The notes: generated from the letters alone by a model not told the origin. 49,326 nucleotides of DNA from JAVVEH01 sp032251435 (GCA_032251435.1 JAVVEH010000031.1:1-49326); one strand, 5' to 3'. Counted from the first letter of the stretch, positions 26,401-35,554 are shown. Numbers and translations are program-made.

Positions 26401-27721
26401 CGATGTGTTCAGCCCCGGCTATTTTCATGGACTGCTCACGGGGGACGGACGCATGGTCATTGATGTGTCACTTGGTCCCGTCCCCGTCGGCATCGAGTCA
26501 GACCATGAGCCGGACCCGGTGTCGAATCATGCGGACATGGAAGGCGCCTTGCGCCGGGCGATCGCCGCTTTTATTGTCAAACGGGATCAATTCAAAACGG
26601 TTATAGCGGGCTATCCCTGGTTTTTGGACTGGGGACGGGACACCCTGATTTGTCTGCGGGGTATTCAGGCGGCCGGCTTCGCGCGGGACTGCCGCGATAT
26701 CTTGATACAGTTCGCCCGCTTTGAAAAGGCGGGAACCTTGCCCAATATGATCCGTGGCGATGATGAGTCGAACCGGGACACATCAGACGCCCCGTTGTGG
26801 CTTCTGGTGGCGTGCGCCGATTATGTGGACGGTTGCGGAGACCGCGCTGTTCTCGCTGAGGATTGCGGGGGACGGACCCTTCTGGACGCGCTTACCGCGG
26901 TCGCCGAGGGATATGTGGCCGGCACTCCTAACGGTATCAAGGTCGATCCGGAATCCGGGTTGGTTTACAGTCCCTCGCATTTCACCTGGATGGACACGAA
27001 TCATCCGGCGGGGACGCCACGGCAAGGATACCCGGTCGAAATTCAAGCGCTATGGATCGCCGGCCTGAGAAAGCTGGCGGAGTGGACAGGCGATAAGCGA
27101 TGGGCGGACCGCGCGGATCACGCCAGTGCCAGTTTGCGAACGTTGTACGTGAAGCCCGGACAGGATTTTCTCAGCGATTGCCTCCATTGTGAGCCGGGCG
27201 TTCCGGCCGCCCGGGCGGTGGCGGACGACCACTGCCGACCCAATCAATTGCTGGCGGTGACCTTGGGCGCCGTCACGGATCGGGAACTGGCCCGGAACAT
27301 TCTCCGCTCGTGCGAATGTCTGCTGGTGCCGGGGGGAATCCGCAGCCTGGCGGACCGTCCGGTCACCTGCCCGCTGCCGGTGTGGCGGGACGGCAAGCTC
27401 TTGAACAACCCGGACGCGCCTTACCGCGGCCGCTATGAGGGGGATGAGGACACCCGTCGAAAACCGGCCTATCATAATGGCACGGCCTGGTCATGGCAAT
27501 TCCCGCTTTATCCGGAAGCGTTGCTGAAGGTGTATGGCGAAGATGCCAAAGCGACCGCCTTGGCCTTGTTGATGTCAAGCTGTGAAGTGATGAATACGGG
27601 CTGCGTCGGACATATCCCGGAAATTATGGATGGTGACGCGCCCCACGCGCAACGGGGATGCGGCGCCCAGGCCTGGGGAGTCACGGAACTCTACCGGGTG
27701 TGGAAAATCCTCTCCGGATAG
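23456..27721 (+). CDS. bifunctional glycogen debranching enzyme (GH13 alpha-glucanotransferase + GH133 amylo-alpha-1,6-glucosidase)
   Basis: The 1421-residue protein carries both activities of a eukaryotic-type debranching enzyme. The N-terminal GH13 domain shows region I FIDLPANHTGW (250-260), region II GFRCDAGY with the nucleophile D325, region III FMLEG with acid/base E354, and region IV AETHDNNR with H412-D413. A long middle part (about 600-1040) connects to the C-terminal GDE_C (GH133) domain, which begins near YPWFLDWGRDTLICLRG (about 1054), continues with DESNRDTSDAPLWL and SPSHFTWMDTNHPAG, and ends YHNGTAWSWQFPLYPEALL. It should trim branches of stored glycogen in the cytoplasm. Most bacterial debranching enzymes have only one of these parts (GlgX or GDE_C alone). 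AAAGGCG precedes the ATG. No glycogen gene is adjacent. Confidence 0.93.
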   Translation: MLIQSPAPGSSIMCRSGDCLTIRLTGKPAAEGTAWLRTNLGRGDVRIREVLAHAEKGKAILDRDWHDVPMTPVEKDAWTVTLPLTQIGCFQAKAFFDSTREKRVFWPAGDNLVVKVEPAETLRGNSIYTVFPRQFGPDKGAEKSSRLDRAAVEKLDKRGYTVIPPSGTFRDIINELDFIMGTLGARIIQLLPVHPVPVSYGRMGRYGSPFAATDFFTVDPALAVFDKAATPLDQFRELTDAVHARRGRVFIDLPANHTGWASHLQTHHPEWFTREENGDFHSPGAWGVVWADLCELDYRQRGLWKEMADVFLFWCRQGVDGFRCDAGYMVPEHVWRYVAAKVRAEFPNCVFMLEGLGGPIKVMKSLLTDGSLNWAYSELFQTETKPAFEHYLPGCNDIARHIGTLAHFAETHDNNRLAATSPAYAKMRTALCALFSHGGTFGFTNGVEWLATEKIDVHGAAALNWGSPENQVDHIRRLLTILEHHPAFHMGVPQTLIHSGDTPALALKRGTSGTSDAVLVLVNLDVNTEREIRWSPDDFAVDGGLHDLISAEVETVKRTRNGYFSVMLPPGRVACLSPDPVYVETIARENRVPVMLRERSLEQRQREIVLKVWGHVHGFGDVGSFDVTAAARLLAESGPEALCQSLGAADGEPAPRLPLFSRWEYPADIHRTVPVPPGKMVLVVAPHHFSVKIRREDRVARYEHSLPAPDGTHFALLDAVGGGGKNQRLGIDIALYGDGTTRRQSGSILVLRDGGGIEPVSTFAPDRFNVPELYALQANELGGYAQTRAAWSHLESQYDAFLAVNDHPDFPVDRRVMLRRFRVWSVHRDYSQELGPKCQTQFRVAADGCPVWSFDVPVGQGVTVGIDIAARLSKRGNHARVTLSRIPAARRAHCLQDTEPVRLIIRPDVEDRSAHEVTRAMAGPEHAFPAAVKPMANGFSFNPGGERNLILRADGAAFTTEPEWLYMVSQPFEEHRGLSPHTDVFSPGYFHGLLTGDGRMVIDVSLGPVPVGIESDHEPDPVSNHADMEGALRRAIAAFIVKRDQFKTVIAGYPWFLDWGRDTLICLRGIQAAGFARDCRDILIQFARFEKAGTLPNMIRGDDESNRDTSDAPLWLLVACADYVDGCGDRAVLAEDCGGRTLLDALTAVAEGYVAGTPNGIKVDPESGLVYSPSHFTWMDTNHPAGTPRQGYPVEIQALWIAGLRKLAEWTGDKRWADRADHASASLRTLYVKPGQDFLSDCLHCEPGVPAARAVADDHCRPNQLLAVTLGAVTDRELARNILRSCECLLVPGGIRSLADRPVTCPLPVWRDGKLLNNPDAPYRGRYEGDEDTRRKPAYHNGTAWSWQFPLYPEALLKVYGEDAKATALALLMSSCEVMNTGCVGHIPEIMDGDAPHAQRGCGAQAWGVTELYRVWKILSG

Positions 27722-27813
27722 AGCGCCTGCTCAGGCTCGCGCCGTGGCGGAAAAACCGGCCGCGTCGGATGCCGCCCCCGCCCCCGTGAATGATCGGACA
27801 TGGTTGAATAAAT

Positions 27814-27853
27814 GACGGTCACGCCGCGTCTATATCTGTATCGGGTGACCGTC
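27814..27853 (+). terminator. hairpin after the debranching enzyme gene
   Basis: GACGGTCAC (27814-27822) pairs perfectly with GTGACCGTC (27845-27853) around a 22-nt loop, in the 170-bp gap before the lipoprotein gene. There is no uridine tract, so it may be a transcript-end hairpin or the leader of the next gene. Confidence 0.35.
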
Positions 27854-27891
27854 TGAGTCACAGGCGCTGAATAAATATGGAGACATGGATC

Positions 27892-30051
27892 ATGCGAAAC
27901 TTGATCAAATGCGGACAGGCCTGGGTTCCGTTCATGCTGTTAGTGTTACTGACCGGGTGCGCCACCAGTCGCTATCTGAAACGCGGCGACCAGGCCCTCA
28001 GCCGTCAAGCCCCCGTCGAGGCCCGGCGTTACTTCGAGTTGGCCTTGGCCCGCAAGCCGGATTTGTCCGCCGATCCGGTGTTTATGGAAAAACTGCGGGT
28101 GTCCCGGCGGGATGCCCGGCTGGCGGAGGGAAACACCGCCCGGGCTCGGGAGGATTGGTTGGCGGCGGTCACCTTTTATCAGCAATCATTAGCCTATGAG
28201 CCGGGCTATCAGCCGGCGGTCGCCGCCATTGAAAGTACCCGGACGGTCGGCCGCCAAGTGTTGTATGACGGGGCTTTGCAAGCGGCGGACAGGCAAGACG
28301 GGAAAACCGCGCGGACTCGACTGTCCGAAGCCCTGCGGCTGGTTCCGGATGATACCCTCAGCGCCCAGGCGCTGGCGTCTCTGGACGCTCCGGAAAAGAA
28401 CGTGCCGCCCCGGCCTTTGGCGGACTACCGGGCGGCCGTCGCGGCGGCCGCGGCGAAGCGCTGGCATGAGGCGGCCGAAACATACGCCGCGGTAAAGGGC
28501 GCCGCTCCCTGGCACCTGCCCGCCCGCATGGGTGAAACCGGCGCCCGTGAGAAAATCGCCGAAGCGGATCTACTCGCTAACCAAGCGCAGGAGATGTTTG
28601 ACCGCAAGGCGATCCCGCAAACCCGGCAAGTGCTGACGCGGCTGGAGGCCCTGTACCCGACTCATCCCCAATACCTGAGCGTCCTCACCGCGGTGGAGAG
28701 CGTGGAAGCGGATGTCGCCGCTCTGTTACGGGAAGCGGAAAATCTTATCAATCAGAACAAGTATGATCAGAGTGTCGAGCTGTGTGAGCAGGCGTTGTTC
28801 CTTTATCCCGCCCACCCCGAGGCCCGTCGTGTTCAAGAAACGGCTGAACAAAAGGCGGCGGACAGCTATTTGACGCAAGCCGGCGTTTATCTCGGGCAAA
28901 AAAAATACAGTTTGGCGGCGCGGTCGTATCACCGGGTGTTTGACTATCCCTTCCGCCACGATGACGCCCGGGAAGGATTGGCGTTGATTTCCAAAGAAAT
29001 CGCCATGGAAAGCAACCGCGATAAAAAACCGGCCAGCGCCTTGCTTTGGGCGACGCACGCCGAAACCTATCGGACTGGAACGATTTCCGCGGACGCGATG
29101 GGGAAACTCCAGTGGCAGATTATGAGCCGCTATCCGCTGAATATGTCGGTCTCAGTCGCCGCCATTGACCGGTTCAGCGGCGAAGCGGCCCGCCTGGAAG
29201 ACCGCCTGGCCCAGGATATGACGCGGATGACCGACGCGCCGGACGGCTATTTGGTCGCCATCGACGTGCTTGATGTCGTCGCCGAGACCACGCTGATACG
29301 GGTGGAAGAGCTGACCCAACCCTTTGACGTGCCGGTGGAAGTCGATAACCCTGATTGGTACCACCTGCGGGACCGGGTCAGTCAACAACACGCCTATTAT
29401 GAGCGTCTCGAACATCTGTGCCATGATCGGCGCCGGGCCGCCGAGCGGTATGAAAAAACCGCGGATCCGCAAAATCCAAAGCACATGGACAAACTTAGAC
29501 ACCTGCGCCAGCAGACGCGGGACGCGGAACGCGACATGCGGGCGCAAAGAGATCACCTGGAGGATTTGCGGCGACGCTTCCGGCATACTTATCCCCGGAT
29601 GACTGTTCTGGAACGCCGCTTCTGGAATTACCGGCGCGAAACGAGCCGCCTGACCGTGGCGCTGAAAACCCGGATGATAATCTATGACCCGGCTAAACGC
29701 GCTGAAGCCAGGCCCCGCGTCTTTGAGAGTGTTCAGGTCGCGGAGGACGCGCTCATTGTCAATCCCAATGCCCAGGTGGGCGTGGATCCCGATCCCCTGA
29801 TTTTACCCGCGGTGGATGACATGCGGGCGGCGGCGGTCGCGGATTGCGCGGAGCAAATGAGCGAGGTCTTCAGACCCGTTATTCTGGATGATTATTTTGA
29901 CAGCCTTAACCAGCAAGCCGCCGCCGCGGAGGACGACGAGATAAAACTGGCCTGTCAACTGGCCCTGTGGATGATGCAGCGGAAATACGCGCCGGAAGCC
30001 GCCGCGCGGACCTATAAATCCCTGATGGACAGTGTGGTTTATCCCCGTTAA
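27892..30051 (+). CDS. TPR-repeat lipoprotein of unknown function
   Basis: The 719-residue product starts with a lipoprotein signal, MRNLIKCG followed by a hydrophobic stretch and the lipobox LTGC (Cys about 23), so it should be membrane-anchored on the periplasmic side. Residues 30-420 are helical repeats with TPR character, for example EARRYFELALARKP, YDQSVELCEQALFLYPAHPEA and LAARSYHRVFDYPFRHDDA. Residues 500-570 form a charged helical stretch. The C-terminal 150 residues are mixed alpha/beta and not recognised. I start it at ATG 27892 because GGAG lies 9 nt upstream; an in-frame ATG 15 bp earlier lacks a site. It is convergent with feoB and has no obvious partner. Function cannot be stated. 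Confidence 0.8.
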   Translation: MRNLIKCGQAWVPFMLLVLLTGCATSRYLKRGDQALSRQAPVEARRYFELALARKPDLSADPVFMEKLRVSRRDARLAEGNTARAREDWLAAVTFYQQSLAYEPGYQPAVAAIESTRTVGRQVLYDGALQAADRQDGKTARTRLSEALRLVPDDTLSAQALASLDAPEKNVPPRPLADYRAAVAAAAAKRWHEAAETYAAVKGAAPWHLPARMGETGAREKIAEADLLANQAQEMFDRKAIPQTRQVLTRLEALYPTHPQYLSVLTAVESVEADVAALLREAENLINQNKYDQSVELCEQALFLYPAHPEARRVQETAEQKAADSYLTQAGVYLGQKKYSLAARSYHRVFDYPFRHDDAREGLALISKEIAMESNRDKKPASALLWATHAETYRTGTISADAMGKLQWQIMSRYPLNMSVSVAAIDRFSGEAARLEDRLAQDMTRMTDAPDGYLVAIDVLDVVAETTLIRVEELTQPFDVPVEVDNPDWYHLRDRVSQQHAYYERLEHLCHDRRRAAERYEKTADPQNPKHMDKLRHLRQQTRDAERDMRAQRDHLEDLRRRFRHTYPRMTVLERRFWNYRRETSRLTVALKTRMIIYDPAKRAEARPRVFESVQVAEDALIVNPNAQVGVDPDPLILPAVDDMRAAAVADCAEQMSEVFRPVILDDYFDSLNQQAAAAEDDEIKLACQLALWMMQRKYAPEAAARTYKSLMDSVVYPR

Positions 30052-30082
30052 AGGCCATAAAAAACACGCCGGCCGGCAATGA

Positions 30083-32293
30083 CTATGAGGCGCTCGGACA
30101 TTTTCCCGCGCAGGCGGACGAACATGCCAGGCAGGGGGATGGACGCTCCTCGTCATCATCTTCCGGCGTGTCATCCAGGTGGCTGTTTGTTTTCTTGCCA
30201 ATCAGGTAAAGACCACCGTAATTCACGCCGAGGACAAGTAAGGCGAGCACCATGTAAATACCATTGCGCCCTTCGGTGATCTGGTAAAACAAGGTGGCGA
30301 TGGACCATGCCAGGAGCGTGGAATACACAGCCATGACAGCGGCGAAAAAGCCCCCCATTTCCTGTCGAACCGCCCCGATCACCGCCAGACAGGGGAAATA
30401 AACCAGGACAAAAAGCAGATAGGCGAAGGCGGACATCGCGGTGAAATTCTTCGAGATATGACTGTAAATCGCGGTCTCCGCGCCAATCTCCCCAGCGAGG
30501 GCTTCCTCATCCTCGCCAATCAGTCCGAACCCCAATATGTCAACCGATGTGACGATGTCGATAAAGCCGTCTTTGACGGTTCCGAACGCCTCCCCTACCG
30601 TCCCGGCGATATCCAAGCCCTCCTCGTCATCACCGCTTCGCGGCTGGTCCATAGCTGTGGGCGCTTCGCTTTCCGACCCCATGTCCATGGAGGCGTAGAG
30701 GGAGTTCACCGTGCCGACAATCGCTTCCTTGGCGAACATGCCGGTGAATAGAGCCACGGACGCGGGCCAGTTGTCCTTGGCAATCCCCATAGGCTTGAAC
30801 ACTGGCGCGATCGCCTTGCCGGCGTAAGCCAGGACGGAATCCTGGGAGTTTTCGTTCCCGAAAGACACCCGCCCGTCTTTCATGCCCAGCGAATTCAACA
30901 CGCTTAAAACAAATACCGCCGCTACAACGATCGCCCCGGCTTTCCGGATAAAATGTTTCAGCCGGATCCAGGCGTTTTTGACGACCGCGCAGAAACGCGG
31001 CGGATGATATAAGGGCAGATCCATGACGAAGTAAGAAGGAGTTCCCTTGAACAGAGTTGATTTGAGCATGAACCCGGTGAATATCGCCAACAGCAGGCCG
31101 GACAGGTAGATCATGAACACGGCCAGGCCGGAATAGCGTTTAAATAAAGCGGCGCAAAATAACGCGTAGACCGGCAGACGGGCGCCGCAGGACATGAACG
31201 GCGCCATGAAAATCGTCATGTACCGATCCCGTTTAGTGGTCAAGGTCCGGGCGGACAGCACGGCGGGCACGGTGCAGCCAAACCCCACGATCATCGGAAT
31301 AAACGCGGAACCGGGCAATCCGATTTTGCGCATGAAACGGTCCGCCATGACTCCGACCCGCGCCATGTAACCCAAATCTTCCAAAATGGCTAGAGCCATG
31401 AACATGAAAAAGACCACCGGCACAAAGGTGGCGACGGTCTGGCAGCCCGCCCCCACGCCGCCGGCCACCACGACAATCAGCCATTCCGGCGCCCCGATCG
31501 CCGTCATGCCCGCCGCGGGAATATCAACAAACACCAAACCGCCTAAAATGTCAAAGAAGTCAATGAACACCGATCCCAGACCGATGGCGAACCAAAAGGT
31601 GATAAACATGGAGATGAAAAAAATCGGCACGGAGGCGAATTTGTTCAACACCACGGTGTCCAGTTTGTTGGTGAAGCTGACGCGCCGGTCTTTTTTCTCT
31701 TCCATCACCTGCGCGCAGATCAAGTCAATGTGGGAATATTTTTTTACCGTGTCCATCACCTCGATTTCCGAGGCGTGGGTCTCGTGGGCCGGTAACTGAT
31801 CCACCGCTTCCTCAATTTTCAGCATGGCCGCTTTCACGGATTGCTTGTCCACGCCGATCACCGGGATCACGGGCAGTCCCAAGTCTTTGCTTAACCGCTC
31901 CGCATTGATCTCCACGCCCTCCCGTTCGGCGGCGTCGACCATGTTCAGGAGAACGATAATCTGATTTGTCCGCTCCTTCAGATCCATCGTCAGATAGAGA
32001 TTTCGGGAGAGGTTTGTGGCGTCAACCACATTGAGAATCAAATCATATTCGCCCGCCCGGATCACTTTCTCCGCAATGCGCTGATCTTCCGTGTCCGGAC
32101 TTAAATTATAGGTTCCCGGCAAGTCCACCAAGGTCGCTTGATGCCCGTTGATCGTGAACTGGCCCTCGATCTTTTCAACCGTGACTCCGGGCCAGTTGCC
32201 GACTTTCTGCCGGGCCCCGGTAATCCCGTTGAACAGCGTGGTTTTCCCGCAATTGGGGACACCGGCGATGGCTATTTTTTTCAATTTATGCAT
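30083..32293 (-). CDS. feoB: ferrous iron transport protein B
   Basis: FeoB is the inner-membrane Fe(II) transporter with an N-terminal G domain. The 736-residue product has G1 GVPNCGKT (11-18), the switch region NWPGVTVEK, G3 DLPG (57-60) and G4 NMVD (117-120). About eight to ten membrane helices follow, with the two Gate motifs, including FVPVVFFMFMALAILEDLGYMAR (described, not quoted in full). A cytoplasmic insert (about 545-600) is acidic. The C-terminus ends with a four-cysteine cluster, PCLACSSACAGKC, a feature of some FeoB proteins that may bind metal. FeoA is encoded 15 bp upstream. The pair points to Fe(II) uptake under anoxic conditions. Confidence 0.97.
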   Translation of the reverse strand: MHKLKKIAIAGVPNCGKTTLFNGITGARQKVGNWPGVTVEKIEGQFTINGHQATLVDLPGTYNLSPDTEDQRIAEKVIRAGEYDLILNVVDATNLSRNLYLTMDLKERTNQIIVLLNMVDAAEREGVEINAERLSKDLGLPVIPVIGVDKQSVKAAMLKIEEAVDQLPAHETHASEIEVMDTVKKYSHIDLICAQVMEEKKDRRVSFTNKLDTVVLNKFASVPIFFISMFITFWFAIGLGSVFIDFFDILGGLVFVDIPAAGMTAIGAPEWLIVVVAGGVGAGCQTVATFVPVVFFMFMALAILEDLGYMARVGVMADRFMRKIGLPGSAFIPMIVGFGCTVPAVLSARTLTTKRDRYMTIFMAPFMSCGARLPVYALFCAALFKRYSGLAVFMIYLSGLLLAIFTGFMLKSTLFKGTPSYFVMDLPLYHPPRFCAVVKNAWIRLKHFIRKAGAIVVAAVFVLSVLNSLGMKDGRVSFGNENSQDSVLAYAGKAIAPVFKPMGIAKDNWPASVALFTGMFAKEAIVGTVNSLYASMDMGSESEAPTAMDQPRSGDDEEGLDIAGTVGEAFGTVKDGFIDIVTSVDILGFGLIGEDEEALAGEIGAETAIYSHISKNFTAMSAFAYLLFVLVYFPCLAVIGAVRQEMGGFFAAVMAVYSTLLAWSIATLFYQITEGRNGIYMVLALLVLGVNYGGLYLIGKKTNSHLDDTPEDDDEERPSPCLACSSACAGKCPSAS

Positions 32294-32308
32294 GATGATG
32301 TAAGCGAT

Positions 32309-32545
32309 CTATAACGGCTTCACCCGGATTGCCCGCGCCTCTTTCCGACGCAGCGCGATGCGGCTGCCGCGGATGTGGACAATCATGGGATCAGTCGTCG
32401 CCACCGGCGCGCGCTCAACCGGGGTGCCGACCACAAAGCCCATTTTGTGCAGCTTCTCCGCATAGGGCGAGAACGCGTCGTCAAACCCCGTCACTTGATA
32501 CATCTCCCCCTTACGGATGTCCGATAAACTCAATTCGTCTGGCAT
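32309..32545 (-). CDS. feoA: ferrous iron transport protein A
   Basis: FeoA is a small cytoplasmic SH3-like protein needed by FeoB. The 78-residue product has the family pattern LSLSDIRKGEMYQVTGF, then KLHKMGFVVGTPVER, VHIRGSRIALRRKEARAIRV. The ribosome binding site AGAGG lies 7 nt upstream of the ATG. FeoB starts 15 bp after its stop, so they form an operon. The 115 bp upstream contain no recognisable Fur box; a weak TTGAAA with TAATTT pair (spacer 16) could be a promoter, but the -10 is poor. Confidence 0.93.
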   Translation of the reverse strand: MPDELSLSDIRKGEMYQVTGFDDAFSPYAEKLHKMGFVVGTPVERAPVATTDPMIVHIRGSRIALRRKEARAIRVKPL

Positions 32546-32660
32546 GAAGGCCTCTTTCGTTATGGGGCGTCTCCGCGGATCAGCCGCCTGGAGTCCGGCA
32601 CCGCGTTTTCAGCAAGGCCTTAAATTAGTTTGTCACGCCTAAGTTTCAAGAGCCCCGGGA

Positions 32661-32697
32661 TAAAAAAAGCTCCCGTATCACGGATGGATACGGGAGC
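32661..32697 (-). terminator. intrinsic terminator of pckG
   Basis: GCTCCCGTATC (32697-32687 on the minus strand) pairs perfectly over 11 bp with GATACGGGAGC (32679-32669), with a 7-nt loop, followed by seven T residues (32668-32662). It lies 37 bp after the pckG stop. This is the clearest Rho-independent terminator in the window. Confidence 0.92.
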
Positions 32698-32733
32698 CTC
32701 ATGATTAAAAAGCTGAATCAGCTTTAAGCGCGG

Positions 32734-34533
32734 TTAACCCAGGCGCTCTTCCAGTTTCGCCAACTGCGCGGTGATCTCAGCCGGCAGCTTGTCGCCGAAT
32801 TTGGCCAGATACTCTTTGGCGTTAGCTAACGTGACTTTGTAGCCGTCTTTGTCGACTTTCATCAGTTCAGCCATATTCTCAGCCGAGATGTCCAGGCCAT
32901 CCAGTGTCAAGTCGCCATCGACAGGCATCAACCCGATCGGGGTTTCACGGGTGTCGACTTTACCTTCAACGCGGTCGCACATCCATTTAAGGACGCGGCT
33001 GTTTTCGCCGAAGCCGGGCCACAGCCATTTGCCATCGTCGGTTTTACGGAACCAGTTGACGTAGAAGCACCGGGGAGCTTTGTCACCGAGTTTTTCGCCC
33101 ATGTCGAACCAGTGTCGCATGTAGTCGCCCGCGTGGTAGCCGATGAACGGAGTCATGGCGAACGGGTCGAAGCGCAGGCTGACATTACCCAGGTCGAGTG
33201 CGGCCGCGGTCGGCTCGGAGGACGCGGTCGCTCCCATGAACACGCCGTGTTCGAAGTCAAAGGCTTCGTGGACCAGCGGCACGGTGGTAGTGCGTTTGCC
33301 GCCGAAAACAAAGATGTCGATCGGCACGCCGGCGGGATCTTCCCAAGCGTCACAGATCACCGGGCACTGGGCGGCCGGGGCGGTGAAACGGCTGTTCGGA
33401 TGCGCGCCCTTTTCGCCGGAATCCTGTGTCCAGGGATTGTTTTTCCAATCCGTTCCGCCGCCGCCGGGGCAGTCATACCCCATGTCTTCCCACCAGACAT
33501 CCTTGTCCTCGGTGACAACAACATTGGTGAAGATGGCGTTTTCGCGGATGGATGCCAGAGCCATCGGATTGGAATCCTCGGAGGTTCCGGGCGCCACGCC
33601 GAAGAAGCCCGCTTCGGGGTTGATGGCGTAGAGACGGCCGTCTTTACCGGGTTTCATCCAGGCGATGTCATCACCGATGGTTTCCACTTTCCATCCGGGG
33701 ACGGTGGACTGGAGCATGGCCAGGTTGGTTTTGCCGCAGGCGCTCGGGAACGCGGCGGCGATGTGGAACTGTTTGCCCTCGGGATTGGTGAAGCGCAGAA
33801 TGAGCATGTGCTCAGCCATCCAGCCTTCGCGCTTGGCGATGGCTGAGGCGATCCGCAGCGCCAGGCACTTCTTGCCGAGAAGGGCGTTGCCGCCGTAACC
33901 GGATCCGAAAGACCAGATCAGGTTTTCCTCCGGAAAGTGGGCGATGTATTTCTTCTCAATCGGCGCGCAGGGCCAACGAACATCTTTTTGACCCGGCTCG
34001 AGCGGAGCGCCGACCGAGTGCAGGCAGGGAATGAAGTCATCCGTCTGTTCGATCAGGCGGAGAACCTTCGTGCTGACGCGGGTCATGATGTGCATGTTGA
34101 CCACAACGTAGGCGCTGTCGGTGATTTCAATCGCGTTCTTGGCGATGTCCGAACCGATCGGCCCCATGGAGAAGGGGATGACGTACATGGTCCGCCCCTT
34201 CATGCAACCGGCGTACAGTCCCCGCATGATTTTTTTCAGCTCAACCGGATCAATCCAGTTGTTGGTCGGCCCGGCGTCTTCTTCTTTGACGGAGGCGATG
34301 TAGGTGCGTCCCTCAACCCGGGCCACGTCGGACGGATCAGAGTTGAAGGCGAAACTGTTCGGACGCTTGTCCTCATTCAGCTTGATCGCCGCGCCGGATT
34401 CGACCATTTCAGCCATCAGGCGGTCATATTCTTCGGTTGAACCATCACACCAGACAACCTGGTCCGGCGTGCACATGGCTTCAACTTCAGCGACCCAATT
34501 GAGTAATTTTTGGTTTGTCGTGGGAGCAGTCAT
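32734..34533 (-). CDS. pckG: phosphoenolpyruvate carboxykinase (GTP)
   Basis: This enzyme interconverts oxaloacetate plus GTP and phosphoenolpyruvate plus CO2. The 599-residue length and sequence fit the GTP-dependent family and not the ATP-dependent one. Visible motifs are WCDGSTEEYD near the N-terminus, MGPIGSDIAKNAIEITDSAYV, the P-loop AFPSACGKTNLAM with the hyper-reactive cysteine, the guanine-site region ENAIFTNV, and NWFRKTDDGKWLWPGFGENSRVLKWM (mentioned by its ends only). AAGGA upstream of the ATG is the ribosome binding site. purC ends 85 bp upstream on the same strand, and a strong terminator follows. In fermentative bacteria the enzyme often works toward oxaloacetate. Confidence 0.97.
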   Translation of the reverse strand: MTAPTTNQKLLNWVAEVEAMCTPDQVVWCDGSTEEYDRLMAEMVESGAAIKLNEDKRPNSFAFNSDPSDVARVEGRTYIASVKEEDAGPTNNWIDPVELKKIMRGLYAGCMKGRTMYVIPFSMGPIGSDIAKNAIEITDSAYVVVNMHIMTRVSTKVLRLIEQTDDFIPCLHSVGAPLEPGQKDVRWPCAPIEKKYIAHFPEENLIWSFGSGYGGNALLGKKCLALRIASAIAKREGWMAEHMLILRFTNPEGKQFHIAAAFPSACGKTNLAMLQSTVPGWKVETIGDDIAWMKPGKDGRLYAINPEAGFFGVAPGTSEDSNPMALASIRENAIFTNVVVTEDKDVWWEDMGYDCPGGGGTDWKNNPWTQDSGEKGAHPNSRFTAPAAQCPVICDAWEDPAGVPIDIFVFGGKRTTTVPLVHEAFDFEHGVFMGATASSEPTAAALDLGNVSLRFDPFAMTPFIGYHAGDYMRHWFDMGEKLGDKAPRCFYVNWFRKTDDGKWLWPGFGENSRVLKWMCDRVEGKVDTRETPIGLMPVDGDLTLDGLDISAENMAELMKVDKDGYKVTLANAKEYLAKFGDKLPAEITAQLAKLEERLG

Positions 34534-34618
34534 GGTGTTTCCTTTTCTGTTTTGGGGTGCTTCAGGGGATCGTGTTCGATCACTCGATAACGGCGAATAA
34601 AGGTGGCCGGGAAGCTGT

Positions 34619-35521
34619 CTACGCGAGACGTTTCCCGCTGATTTGTTCCAGGGCGTCCAGATATTTTTCCCGCGTCTTCATCACGACATCCGCGGGCAGC
34701 TCGGGGGCCGGGGGATTCTTGTCAAATCCGATGCTCTCCAGATAATCCCGGACAAATTGTTTATCAAGGCTGGGCGGATTGGAACCGGTCGCATAACTGT
34801 CGGCGGGCCAGAAGCGGCTGGAATCCGGGGTCAGAACCTCGTCAATGAGAATCAACTGACCGTTATCCATGCCGAATTCAAACTTGGTGTCGGCGATGAT
34901 GATGCCCTTGGCGGCCGCGTAATCCGCAGCTTTCGTGTAAATGTCCAAGGTCGCTTTTTTCAAGGCCGCCGCCGTGTCCTCACCGACGGTTTCAGCCGCT
35001 TTCTCGTAGCTGATGTTTTCATCATGCAGACCGAATTCCGCTTTAGTGGACGGCGTGAAGATCGGCGTGTCCAACTTGGCGGCTTGCGCATATCCCGCTT
35101 TTAACCGAATCCCGCAAACCGTGCCCTTGGTCTGGTATTCTTTCCAGCCGGAACCAACCAGATATCCCCGGGCGATGCATTCAATGAGGATGACATCGCT
35201 TTTCTTCACCAGCATCGACCGCCCGGCCAAATCGTCGGCGACGGATTGGCAGACCGCCGGAAAATCCGCGGTGTCGGCGCTGATGAGATGGTTGGGAATA
35301 CAGTCCAGAAAATCAAACCAGAACAAGCTGATCTGGGTCAGGATTTTGCCTTTGTCCGGAATGCCGTTGGGCATCACGCAGTCGAAGGCGCTGATCCGGT
35401 CGGTGGCGACCATCAAAAGCTGATCACCGAAGTCATAGATGTCGCGGACTTTGCCGCGATGGGGCTCGGGGCATCCCGGAATGCTGCTGGCGAGTAACGC
35501 GCCGTTGCTGTCATATCGCAT
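34619..35521 (-). CDS. purC: phosphoribosylaminoimidazole-succinocarboxamide synthase
   Basis: PurC (SAICAR synthase) joins CAIR and aspartate in purine synthesis. The 300-residue product has GKVRDIYDFGDQLLMVATDRISAFD at the N-terminus (given by its ends: GKVRDIYD and DRISAFD), the PNGIPDKGKILTQIS stretch, VLIECIARGYLVGSGW-like text here as ILIECIARGYLVGSGW, and ADTKFEFG and LIDEVLTPDSSRFWP toward the end. The start ATG 35521 has GGAG 7 nt upstream; a longer reading frame extends into the leader and is not used. A good sigma-70 promoter at 35691-35719 gives a 160-nt leader. No other pur genes are adjacent. Confidence 0.96.
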   Translation of the reverse strand: MRYDSNGALLASSIPGCPEPHRGKVRDIYDFGDQLLMVATDRISAFDCVMPNGIPDKGKILTQISLFWFDFLDCIPNHLISADTADFPAVCQSVADDLAGRSMLVKKSDVILIECIARGYLVGSGWKEYQTKGTVCGIRLKAGYAQAAKLDTPIFTPSTKAEFGLHDENISYEKAAETVGEDTAAALKKATLDIYTKAADYAAAKGIIIADTKFEFGMDNGQLILIDEVLTPDSSRFWPADSYATGSNPPSLDKQFVRDYLESIGFDKNPPAPELPADVVMKTREKYLDALEQISGKRLA

Positions 35522-35554
35522 GAAATCACTCCATTGAATATGTGTTAATACACT

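Noticed and set aside
27630..27815. 61-codon open frame at the end of the debranching enzyme gene
   Set aside because: It mostly overlaps the coding region in another frame and has no domain character.
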